Assembly: GCA_003535955.1 (NCBI GenBank)
Contig: DPZM01000213.1
Location: 1 to 5,456, forward strand
From: Lachnospiraceae bacterium
Lineage (GTDB): Bacteria; Bacillota; Clostridia; Lachnospirales; Lachnospiraceae
Length of the DNA: 5,456 nucleotides
Direction of reading: 5' to 3'
The notes under the pieces are model-generated. The model searched no databases. It was not told where the DNA came from and was given only the letters and a program-made list of their open reading frames with translations. Shown piece by piece: positions 1 through 5,456 of the stretch (position 1 is the stretch's first letter; each line of letters starts with the position of its first letter). The translations under genes and the position numbers were made by a program.

Positions 1-861
1 GTGCTTATAGTTCTGGTTACCCTGGCAGCTGTTTTGTGCATTGTTCTGGGTACCCTTATGTACCTTGACAACAGGGCACTGATAAGGAACGATGAGGATA
101 TGGACAAGATAACACAGGAGCAGGCCAGATCATCAGCCGCACAGGATGTGACAGCGAAACCGGCAGAAGCTGCCGCAGAAACGGACGGAAAAGAAGCAGA
201 GGATGAAAACGGAGATAGAGGTGAGAGCGAGGACTTTTACCAGACCCTCCTTCCTGCGGATAAAACAGTGGATATAGAAGAATTAAGGAATACCGTAAAT
301 CCCGATATTTATGCGTGGCTTTATATACCCGATACCGGGATAGATGATCCCATCCTCCAACATCCTGAGGATGTTCTTTATTATTCCGATCATAACAGCA
401 AGGGTGAGGCTGATGAGAACGGTGCTTTCTTCACCCAGTTCTTTAACAGCAAGGATTTTTCCGACAATGTTACTGTTGTTTACGGGCATAACGGAGGAAA
501 TGACAAGGGATTTTCAAGGCTTAACCTTTATGCCGACCCGGACTTCTTTAAGGCGCATCCATATATTTACGTATATACCGAGAACGCGATCCTCCTTTAC
601 GAGACCTTTGCGGCATATGAATCGGATGACAAGCTTATAGTCATGTTCTACGGGACCGATGACCGCGACATGTATAATGCGTACATTCAGAGGCTTGAGG
701 AGATAGCCGGTATCTCGTCAAATCTGAACAAGGAATACTGGCCTACATATGAGGATAAGATCCTGACCCTGTCAACTGGAGTTTTGGGAAAGGATGACCG
801 CAGGTTCCTTGTACAGGCAAGGTTTGCAGGCGGTTTTGTTAAGGACGATACTGATGAGTAG
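1..861 (+). CDS. Class B sortase-like membrane protein lacking the catalytic cysteine
   Basis: Class B sortases are membrane-anchored transpeptidases that join surface proteins to peptidoglycan. Visible here are an N-terminal membrane helix (about residues 2-21), a charged Ala/Glu-rich linker (about 30-80) and a sortase B-like domain (about 90-275). The domain shows NPDIYAWLYIPDTGID at 100-115, HNSKG at 131-135, the catalytic-His motif VVYGHN (His163) and the final-strand motif LTLSTG followed by RRFLVQAR. In active enzymes the last motif is TLxTC. Here residue 260, codon GGA at 778-780, is Gly where Cys is expected, while the Arg eight residues later (Arg268) is kept. The fold looks intact, so this is probably a non-catalytic pseudo-sortase rather than a decayed gene. 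The GTG at base 1 is the first available start, but few residues precede the helix and no upstream sequence is visible, so the true start may lie outside the window. It overlaps the LCP gene. Confidence 0.85.
   Translation: MLIVLVTLAAVLCIVLGTLMYLDNRALIRNDEDMDKITQEQARSSAAQDVTAKPAEAAAETDGKEAEDENGDRGESEDFYQTLLPADKTVDIEELRNTVNPDIYAWLYIPDTGIDDPILQHPEDVLYYSDHNSKGEADENGAFFTQFFNSKDFSDNVTVVYGHNGGNDKGFSRLNLYADPDFFKAHPYIYVYTENAILLYETFAAYESDDKLIVMFYGTDDRDMYNAYIQRLEEIAGISSNLNKEYWPTYEDKILTLSTGVLGKDDRRFLVQARFAGGFVKDDTDE
841..845 (+). promoter_or_regulatory. Ribosome binding site setting the LCP gene start
   Basis: AAGGA lies 8 bases before ATG 854, inside the last codons of the sortase-like gene. It supports ATG 854 over the longer in-frame start at 794, which would add 20 residues encoded within the upstream gene and push the membrane helix away from the N-terminus. 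The start overlaps the upstream stop codon, which suggests translational coupling. Confidence 0.6.
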
Positions 862-1972
862 AAGAGGTATTACAAGAAGTGAATATATTCTCAGGAGAGT
901 ATTGATAATCTTTGGATGTATCTTAGCCATATTAGTCATTTTGATGGCAACAGTCAAGATAATGACCATACTCGGAAGAGACAGGCTGGGACGGAACGCC
1001 AATACCGAAGGACCGGTGATGAGAGAGGAGACTGACTCCGAAATACGGACAGAATCAGTCTGGTCCAGCGACTGGCAGGAAGGCTGGGTTAGTCTTGACG
1101 GCAAGGTGTATGAATACAATGATCAGATTCGTACTTTTCTTGTTATGGGAATAGATGATGCTCACAACCAGGCAACCGATGCGGAAGTCATAGAAAAGAC
1201 CAGCGGAGGGCAGGCAGACGGTCTTTTTCTTGTGATCCTTAATCCCCTGGATGAGACAATAAAGGTGCTTGCGGTCAACAGGAATACCGAAGTACCCATA
1301 ACTCTTGCAAATATGGGTGAACATGACACGGATGTGATCTATGACGGTCCCATAGCCGTTCAGCATGCTTTTGGCGGAGGGGGTGAGTATTCCTGCGAAC
1401 TCACAAGAGATGCAGTAAGCAATCTCCTTTTCGATATGCCTATACACGCATATATGTCGGTCGGATACCAGGCCATACCTAAGATAAATGATGCAATAGG
1501 CGGTGTGACACTCACGATTCCCGAGGGAATGGACGATCTCCTCAAGATAAATAAAGGATGGACTGCGGGTAAGACGATAACCCTGAAGGGCAGTGAATCG
1601 GTCGCTTTTGTAAGACAAAGGGATACCGAAGAATTCGAAAGTGCCAGGAAGAGACTGGCCAGACAGAAGCTGTACCTTACCGAGTTCATTAAACAGATGA
1701 AGGTTCAGACAAAGGAAGATATAACACTTCCGATAAACCTTTACAACAGCATGAAGGATTATATAGTGACCGATATCACGGTTGACGAGATGTCCTATCT
1801 TGCATCGGAATATTCGGGTTATTCTTTTGACAGTGACGGCATATATACAATGGAAGGCGAAACGTTCCTTAAAGAGGATGGTTTTGAACATTTCTATCCT
1901 GATGAAGAAGCTCTCAGAAGGCTCATAATACAGCTGTTTTATAAAGAAGTTGACAGAAAGGGTGCAAACTAG
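854..1972 (+). CDS. LytR-CpsA-Psr (LCP) family membrane protein
   Basis: LCP proteins transfer undecaprenyl-phosphate-linked glycopolymers to peptidoglycan or protein outside the membrane. The 372-residue product has a basic N-terminus (MSRRGITRSEYILRR), a membrane helix (about 15-40), a variable linker, and an LCP domain (about 92-285). Visible motifs are FLVMGIDD at 95-102 (Asp101 matches the first metal/phosphate-site Asp), GQADGLFLVILNP at 119-131 (Asp122), VLAVNRNTEV at 138-147, INDAIGGVTLTIPE at 211-224, and FVRQRDT with ESARKRLARQ at 252-271. The usual SxPRDT motif reads VNRNT: the Arg (143) is kept but the Asp is Asn144. The GGGGEYSCELT segment (174-184) resembles the LCP subgroup common in Lachnospiraceae. 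About 85 residues follow the core domain and are not recognised. ATG 854 is chosen for its ribosome site and overlap with the upstream stop. The substrate cannot be told from sequence. Confidence 0.85.
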   Translation: MSRRGITRSEYILRRVLIIFGCILAILVILMATVKIMTILGRDRLGRNANTEGPVMREETDSEIRTESVWSSDWQEGWVSLDGKVYEYNDQIRTFLVMGIDDAHNQATDAEVIEKTSGGQADGLFLVILNPLDETIKVLAVNRNTEVPITLANMGEHDTDVIYDGPIAVQHAFGGGGEYSCELTRDAVSNLLFDMPIHAYMSVGYQAIPKINDAIGGVTLTIPEGMDDLLKINKGWTAGKTITLKGSESVAFVRQRDTEEFESARKRLARQKLYLTEFIKQMKVQTKEDITLPINLYNSMKDYIVTDITVDEMSYLASEYSGYSFDSDGIYTMEGETFLKEDGFEHFYPDEEALRRLIIQLFYKEVDRKGAN

Positions 1973-1990
1973 TAAATTTTAGTGTATAAT
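1950..1990 (+). promoter_or_regulatory. Candidate promoter for the small exported protein gene
   Basis: A perfect -10 hexamer TATAAT sits at 1985-1990, about 43 bases before the GTG start at 2033, which places transcription start near 1997. At 17-base spacing its -35 would be GTGCAA, which is weak. A perfect TTGACA lies at 1950-1955 in the 3' end of the LCP gene, but it is 29 bases from TATAAT. It is 17 bases from a weaker TAAATT at 1973-1978. Two overlapping promoters, or one with a poor -35, are both possible. No terminator is seen between the LCP gene and this point, so readthrough from upstream is also likely. Confidence 0.5.
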
Positions 1991-2014
1991 ACTATGGTCA
2001 CAAGCACAATTTAG

Positions 2015-2034
2015 AAAGGAGGACTTCGCGAAGT
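2015..2034 (+). promoter_or_regulatory. Strong ribosome site plus palindrome covering the GTG start
   Basis: AAAGGAGG at 2015-2022 is a near-consensus Shine-Dalgarno sequence, 10 bases before GTG 2033. The whole spacer and the first two bases of the start codon form a perfect 12-base palindrome, ACTTCGCGAAGT, at 2023-2034. In RNA it can fold as a 4-bp stem with a CGCG loop, which would shorten the effective spacing and touch the start codon. In DNA it could be a dimer-binding site. The role is not known. Confidence 0.6.
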
Positions 2035-2656
2035 GAAAAAGAGGTTCATGTCAGTGCTGGTCGCTGCCCTTCTTATTATGTCGATGTGCGTAACGGCATC
2101 GGCTGCAAGCTACCGCTATGTTTTTGTAAAAACATCACCTAACGGTGGCGGATTCTGGACAGTGATACCTGACTTCGAAAACAAGGGTAATTCTTCTGAT
2201 TCCGGGTCATCCGGCAGTTCTTCATCGAGCACGAGCACTAACAGTGGTTATGTGGTTGCTTCTACACCTGCTAAGGATCCTGTATTTACAACTCCTACGG
2301 GTCAGCCCATTACCGACAGCCTTATTCAGGTCCTTGGTGCTTCAAGCGAGAGCACGGGTGCGGTTCTTCCTGTAAGCAAGACAACTGTCATTGCATACAG
2401 CAATTACCTTAAGATGTTGGGATTCAATTCCGCACTTGTTACTGCGTTTGTTCCCATGGGAGTAGCAGGCAAGAGTACTATCACTAACGGGCTTATAGCC
2501 AAGGGAATGAGCTATACAGTGCTTGTACAGCGCCCTACCGGACAGGTTGAGTTTGTAGCTCCTACATCTGTTTCAAACGGCAAGCTTACATATAATAAGC
2601 CAGCAGGAGCCATTGCATCAATAGCTGTTGTAGCTAATGCAGTAGCACCTAAGTAA
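2033..2656 (+). CDS. Small secreted protein of unknown function with Ser/Thr-rich linker
   Basis: The 207-residue product begins with a clear Sec signal peptide: MKKR, a hydrophobic core at 6-20, and a likely signal peptidase I site in TASAAS near residue 25. A short aromatic segment (about 27-48, including YRYVFVKTSPNGGGFW) is followed by a Ser/Gly/Thr linker at about 51-72 (SGSSGSSSSSTSTNSG), then a compact, Cys-free domain at about 80-207. The end, with YTVLVQ, TGQVEFV and VSNGKLTYNKPAGAIASIAVV, reads like the final strands of the small beta-rich domains that close many Clostridia exported proteins. That is a pattern impression, not a family assignment. There is no C-terminal sorting signal, membrane helix or lipobox, so it is probably released or held non-covalently. 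GTG 2033 is supported by the strong ribosome site. Ile codons favour ATT (5 of 9), unlike the ATA-rich gene downstream, which may reflect higher expression. Confidence 0.85.
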   Translation: MKKRFMSVLVAALLIMSMCVTASAASYRYVFVKTSPNGGGFWTVIPDFENKGNSSDSGSSGSSSSSTSTNSGYVVASTPAKDPVFTTPTGQPITDSLIQVLGASSESTGAVLPVSKTTVIAYSNYLKMLGFNSALVTAFVPMGVAGKSTITNGLIAKGMSYTVLVQRPTGQVEFVAPTSVSNGKLTYNKPAGAIASIAVVANAVAPK

Positions 2657-2675
2657 TTTAATATTTTTAGTAATA

Positions 2676-2744
2676 AAGCTTTTTCTCGCCCCGTGAACGG
2701 GGGCGAGATTAGTCACGCGTGATTAATCAATGTTCAAAAGGCTT
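2676..2744 (+). ncRNA. Possible structured RNA: three-helix junction in the 3' leader/UTR
   Basis: Three helices can form together. P1 pairs AAGC-TTTT (2676-2683) with AAAAGGCTT (2736-2744) with one bulged G. P2 is a perfect 9-bp GC-rich hairpin, TCTCGCCCC (2684-2692) with GGGGCGAGA (2700-2708), and a 7-base loop. P3 is the palindrome near 2709-2726. P2 has no following U run, so it is not itself a terminator. The element lies between the small secreted gene and a true terminator, so it could be a structured 3' UTR, an attenuator leader or a small RNA. It matches no riboswitch class I know. P1 is the weakest part. Confidence 0.35.
2707..2728 (+). promoter_or_regulatory. Near-perfect 22-base palindrome
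   Basis: The stretch from GATTAGTCACG to CGTGATTAATC is an inverted repeat with a perfect TCACGCGTGA core (2713-2722). It has one symmetric mismatch pair, which becomes a G-U pair in RNA. It could be an operator for a dimeric regulator or helix P3 of the neighbouring RNA structure. It overlaps the end of the P2 hairpin by two bases. Confidence 0.45.
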
Positions 2745-2752
2745 GTGGCAGA

Positions 2753-2782
2753 CGGGGGCTGAAATATGCCCCCGGATTTTTT
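2753..2782 (+). terminator. Intrinsic terminator between the secreted-protein and lectin-like genes
   Basis: A perfect 7-bp GC stem, CGGGGGC (2753-2759) with GCCCCCG (2768-2774), and an 8-base loop are followed after two bases by six T residues (2777-2782). It lies about 97 bases after the stop of the small secreted gene and only 39 bases before ATG 2822. It therefore ends that transcript and may also attenuate transcription into the downstream gene. Confidence 0.85.
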
Positions 2783-2800
2783 GTTCAGAGTACTTGATTA

Positions 2801-2816
2801 TATAATTATTTGGTGA
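2801..2816 (+). promoter_or_regulatory. -10-like box and weak ribosome site before the lectin-like gene
   Basis: TATAAT at 2801-2806 has no convincing -35: the hexamer 17 bases upstream is TTTTTG, in the terminator T run. If it is used, transcription would start near 2813, leaving a leader of about nine bases before ATG 2822. GGTGA at 2812-2816, 5 bases before ATG 2822, matches the 3' part of AGGAGGTGA and is the only ribosome-site candidate. A near-leaderless transcript and readthrough from upstream are both possible. Confidence 0.35.
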
Positions 2817-2821
2817 ATAAA

Positions 2822-5413
2822 ATGAGTTTTGAACGGTCAAATGTCAGGATTGTTTTGATAACGTTACTTATCGGAGTGCTTGTGTGTGTGGGAATAGTTG
2901 TATACGGCACACATAAGAAGGGCAGATCTGTCACTTTTAACCGCGATGAGATGCTTGAACATGCCCATAAGTTCTATGCGGAAGGAGACATAAAGAAGGC
3001 AGTGACCCAAATGGAGTACTATTGCCTTAACAGGGATGATGTCTTTGAAGAGGAGATAGAGCTTGCGGGCTGGTATACGGAGCTTGGAGATGAAGCAAAC
3101 GCAATAAAGACATATAAGCTTGCCGTGGGAATGGCGGATTATGCCGAGAATGAGATATCGGTGAAGGAGCCCTTCTATCATGTGGGAAGCGATTCGGTAA
3201 GCTTTACGATAGAACCGGTAGTTGGCTTCACACAGGGAATGGAACTTATCTTCAAGGGTGAAGACATAACGCCTGAGGGTTATGACATAGGTAAAGTGAA
3301 CGGCATAAGGGATGAACTCACGGATGACAGGGGATGCAGGACAACACCCTGGACAGAGGTAGATAAGAGCAAGGGTAAGGTTATCATTACCGGAGATATG
3401 AATTGCGCGGTCTGGCAGTTCATGAACGCCAACGGGGAGATAACAAATGTTGAAGACCTGTATTATGAAGAGGACGAAGAAGAGGAGGAGCCCACGCAGG
3501 AAGAGGGTGAGAATGTCCTTTGCAGGCTGGGGTCCATTGAGCTTAACAACAGATCATACTCGATAATGGATATACCGGAAGACGCCGCAAAATGCCGTGT
3601 TACTTATGCGGATGAATCAATAGACAGCAGAACGTTCTCCGATAATAAGGGGATCATAATGTTTTACGGCAACATGCTTCAGGGGTTATCCGATTCGGGA
3701 GCCAGTTCATGCAAGCTGCCCGATCTCACATCCGGCCAGTCGATAAAATATGATGACGGTAAGTGGGAATTGTATGTGAATGGCACGTATATGCAGGAAC
3801 TGGATATTGTACCTCCTGCGATTTATGATGGCGCAGGTATTTTTATGCAGGGTGATGTATGCGGTAAAGTCATTGTCGAAGAAAAGGGTGAAAGGGCTGT
3901 CGGCAGCACTGACGCGGAGTATGGTATTGAATTCTCCACTTCAAGGGGGATAAGTGTAGGCCGGAGGCTTGGTGATGCGGTAGGCATGCACTTTGATTAC
4001 TATGCGGACAACGAGTGGGTAGGCGGTTACGGGAATGATTTCGATCTGGCTTACCCCTGGTCTGAAATGAAGCTATGCAATATAGTAAGTGATGCGAATG
4101 AAACCGTGGTAGTATATCAGGGTCAGCCCGGATTTTCGGATGACGGATCAAACGGGAATGTAATGGTGGAGATACCGAAGTTCTATGTTAAGCGTTTACA
4201 GCTTGGTGATACCGAACAGATATGGATAAGCGGAACCGAACATGATGGTTATGTGATCGATCCGGTATTCATGGATAAAGGTGAAGAGAAAGAGTATGTT
4301 TATATCGGAGCTTATCCGGGAGTCATAGAGGATGATGTGCTATTGAGCAAGGCAGGCGTGTATCCTTCCGTAAACATGACTTATGATGACATGAGAACTA
4401 TGGCGAGAAGTAATGGTGAAGGTTACCGGGCTCTCGGCTACAATATGTATTCGGCCATACAGAAGCTTTTTCTTGTAGAAACCGGATGCCTTGATTCGAC
4501 TTCACTGATGGCCGGTGAGCAGGATCTTTATTACTACAGCCAGATCAAGGATTATAACAATAAGAATACCGCAATAGCAATACAGAGCATGCAGGGCTCC
4601 AATAAGATAGTCGTAAATGACTTTTATGCTACCGAGAAGCTCGAAGAAGGTACATCGGTTGTATTCCTTAATGCATCTGACGGGTGGGCGGCACTTGAGG
4701 ATGCGGGCGGTCCGAACGGAACCGATAAACCAAAGCTTAAGGCTGTCAGGAATGAAGATGAGGAAGAATACGAGATTGAAGGCGGGGCCTGCAGGGAGAT
4801 AACTTCGGTTGAAACCGACGGCGGCCATATAGAAATAAATTTCGACGGGGAACCCATAGATATAAGGGCGGGAGAGACGGTTATCGCATCTTATCCGTCA
4901 AAGACCGGTAAAACCGGAGAAATAAGCTACTGTACGGGATACCTTGAGTCAAATAACGGAAGGCATGGATTCAAGTACAGGAATATAGAGAATTTATACG
5001 GCAGCGAGATGACAATGCTGGGCGCCGATTCGTATATTAAAGACGGAACCTTCTGTTTCATTGACGGTAACGGTGAAGAACAGGAACTCGACGCATTCAT
5101 CCCCGAGCAGAACATGGGACTTGACGGAGGTATATCCGAGCATAATAATACAAATGATATCTGCATAAAGAAGATGTCATATGACGAGAACTTTCCTACT
5201 GTCATGATGCCGGTTGAATTCGGGGCCTCGGTATACAGCTGGTATGGTGATTACTATTATTACAGGTCTTCGGATGATAAGAAGGAGTATTACCTGTGTG
5301 TCGGTGATCCCATGAATTCCAAGAAGGCCGGCGGCCTCTTTGAAATGAGGGCGATAATCGACTCGGATGATTTTGCAAGGTATTACTGCGGCGGGAGACT
5401 GATGTTTCGATGA
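2822..5413 (+). CDS. Membrane-anchored protein with phage-tail-fibre / DGR-variable-protein-like lectin-fold C-terminus
   Basis: The 863-residue product has an N-in membrane helix (8-29), then a short helical region (about 42-108) with alternating AEGDIKKAVTQM and LGDEANAIKTYKLA segments resembling two TPR-like hairpins. A beta-rich region (about 115-350) follows, broken by an acidic stretch at 214-230. From about residue 367 it reads like a family I know from Firmicutes phage tail fibres and DGR targets: YGIEF, DFDLAYPWSEMKLCN (406-420), NGNVMVEIPKFYVKR (444-458), YIGAYPG (494-500), FKYRNIENLYG (717-727), and the C-terminal pattern FPTVMMPVEFG, GDYYYYRS, then GGLF (837-840) and GGRLMFR (857-863). 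That end is the C-type-lectin-like ligand-binding tip. ATG 2822 is preferred to TTG 2810 and GTG 2813, which lack a ribosome site. Orientation predicts extracellular display. Sixteen Cys residues are present. The ligand is unknown. Family recognition is from memory of motifs, without a search. Confidence 0.8.
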   Translation: MSFERSNVRIVLITLLIGVLVCVGIVVYGTHKKGRSVTFNRDEMLEHAHKFYAEGDIKKAVTQMEYYCLNRDDVFEEEIELAGWYTELGDEANAIKTYKLAVGMADYAENEISVKEPFYHVGSDSVSFTIEPVVGFTQGMELIFKGEDITPEGYDIGKVNGIRDELTDDRGCRTTPWTEVDKSKGKVIITGDMNCAVWQFMNANGEITNVEDLYYEEDEEEEEPTQEEGENVLCRLGSIELNNRSYSIMDIPEDAAKCRVTYADESIDSRTFSDNKGIIMFYGNMLQGLSDSGASSCKLPDLTSGQSIKYDDGKWELYVNGTYMQELDIVPPAIYDGAGIFMQGDVCGKVIVEEKGERAVGSTDAEYGIEFSTSRGISVGRRLGDAVGMHFDYYADNEWVGGYGNDFDLAYPWSEMKLCNIVSDANETVVVYQGQPGFSDDGSNGNVMVEIPKFYVKRLQLGDTEQIWISGTEHDGYVIDPVFMDKGEEKEYVYIGAYPGVIEDDVLLSKAGVYPSVNMTYDDMRTMARSNGEGYRALGYNMYSAIQKLFLVETGCLDSTSLMAGEQDLYYYSQIKDYNNKNTAIAIQSMQGSNKIVVNDFYATEKLEEGTSVVFLNASDGWAALEDAGGPNGTDKPKLKAVRNEDEEEYEIEGGACREITSVETDGGHIEINFDGEPIDIRAGETVIASYPSKTGKTGEISYCTGYLESNNGRHGFKYRNIENLYGSEMTMLGADSYIKDGTFCFIDGNGEEQELDAFIPEQNMGLDGGISEHNNTNDICIKKMSYDENFPTVMMPVEFGASVYSWYGDYYYYRSSDDKKEYYLCVGDPMNSKKAGGLFEMRAIIDSDDFARYYCGGRLMFR
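5297..5410 (+). other. Candidate variable region at the 3' end of the lectin-like gene
   Basis: Codons 826-863 occupy the position of the variable region in DGR target genes. The conserved scaffold is coded without A (GGLF = ggc ggc ctc ttt). Between it and GGRL lies a segment, 841-856, where relatives are often Asn/Ser-rich. Here the codons include ATC, GAC, TAC, GAT, TAT, TTT and TGC, all reachable from AAC or AAT by changing A only. This fits adenine-directed mutagenesis but does not prove it: no template repeat or reverse transcriptase is in the window, and non-DGR relatives have the same layout. Confidence 0.3.
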
Positions 5414-5416
5414 TCA

Positions 5417-5456
5417 TAAGGGGTACCACGAAGCGAAGCAAGTGGTGGATTCCTTA
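5417..5456 (+). repeat. Inverted repeat after the lectin-like gene, reaching the window edge
   Basis: Three bases after the TGA stop, TAAGG (5417-5421) can pair with CCTTA (5452-5456) around an inner stem ACCAC (5425-5429) with GTGGT (5442-5446). The loop contains GCGAAGC (5433-5439), itself a known stable DNA mini-hairpin sequence. No T run follows within the window, so a terminator cannot be claimed. The right edge is cut, so the element may be longer. Confidence 0.45.

Noticed and set aside
794..853. Upstream in-frame start for the LCP gene
   Set aside because: The extra 20 residues are encoded within the sortase-like gene's own coding sequence. ATG 854 has an AAGGA at good spacing and gives a typical short cytoplasmic tail before the helix.
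1055..1891. 278-codon open frame on the minus strand
   Set aside because: It lies wholly opposite the LCP gene, which has clear family motifs. The translation shows no recognisable domain.
2291..2545. TPTG and RPTG motifs in the small secreted protein as sortase signals
   Set aside because: They are internal (87-90 and 167-170), lack the hydrophobic segment and basic tail of a sorting signal, and do not match LPxTG, NPxTN or S/P-PxTG.
2684..2708. GC-rich hairpin as an intrinsic terminator
   Set aside because: No T run follows on either strand; T residues precede it on the + strand. The real terminator is at 2753-2782.
2810..2821. TTG 2810 or GTG 2813 as start of the lectin-like gene
   Set aside because: Neither has a ribosome site, and they add only three or four residues. 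ATG 2822 follows GGTGA.
4895..4909. PSKTG in the lectin-like protein, resembling clostridial sortase B motifs
   Set aside because: It is at residues 692-696, far from the C-terminus, in a predicted beta-rich domain. The protein is anchored by an N-terminal helix.
5414..5456. Reverse transcriptase or template repeat
   Set aside because: Only 43 bases remain after the last gene. No reverse transcriptase motif or near-copy of the candidate variable region occurs anywhere in the window.
1..5456. CRISPR array, tRNA, rRNA or insertion sequence
   Set aside because: I saw no regularly spaced direct repeats, tRNA-like cloverleaf, rRNA segment, transposase motif or terminal inverted repeats on reading both strands.

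Overview
The window looks like a Gram-positive Clostridia chromosome, most likely Lachnospiraceae (Butyrivibrio/Roseburia-like). The evidence is moderate G+C, heavy use of ATA for Ile and AGG/AGA for Arg, strong AGGAGG-type ribosome sites, and cell-envelope families typical of that group. This assignment is inferred from style and family content, not from a marker gene. All four genes lie on the + strand and all encode membrane-anchored or exported proteins.

Layout. (1) 1-861: a class B sortase-like protein, possibly cut at its 5' end by the window edge, whose catalytic cysteine position is glycine. (2) 854-1972: a LytR-CpsA-Psr (LCP) family membrane protein that overlaps the sortase gene by 8 bases and is probably translationally coupled to it. 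(3) 2033-2656: a small secreted Ser/Thr-linker protein of unknown function, with its own candidate promoter and an unusual palindrome covering its GTG start. (4) 2657-2821: a structured intergenic region with a GC-rich hairpin, a near-perfect 22-base palindrome, a possible enclosing helix and a good intrinsic terminator. (5) 2822-5413: an 863-residue membrane-anchored protein. Its C-terminal half resembles the C-type-lectin-fold proteins found as Firmicutes phage tail fibres and as variable proteins of diversity-generating retroelements (DGRs). (6) 5414-5456: an inverted repeat just after that gene, running to the window edge.

Working together (inference): the window encodes a cell-surface module. 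A sortase-like scaffold and an LCP enzyme act at the membrane/wall interface, followed by a small secreted protein and a large displayed protein with a lectin-like tip. No protein here carries a C-terminal sortase sorting signal. The most interesting points are the apparently dead sortase, the tail-fibre/DGR-type C-terminus on a host-style membrane anchor, and the attenuator-like region before it. No reverse transcriptase or template repeat is visible, so a DGR is only a hypothesis, to be tested in the sequence downstream.
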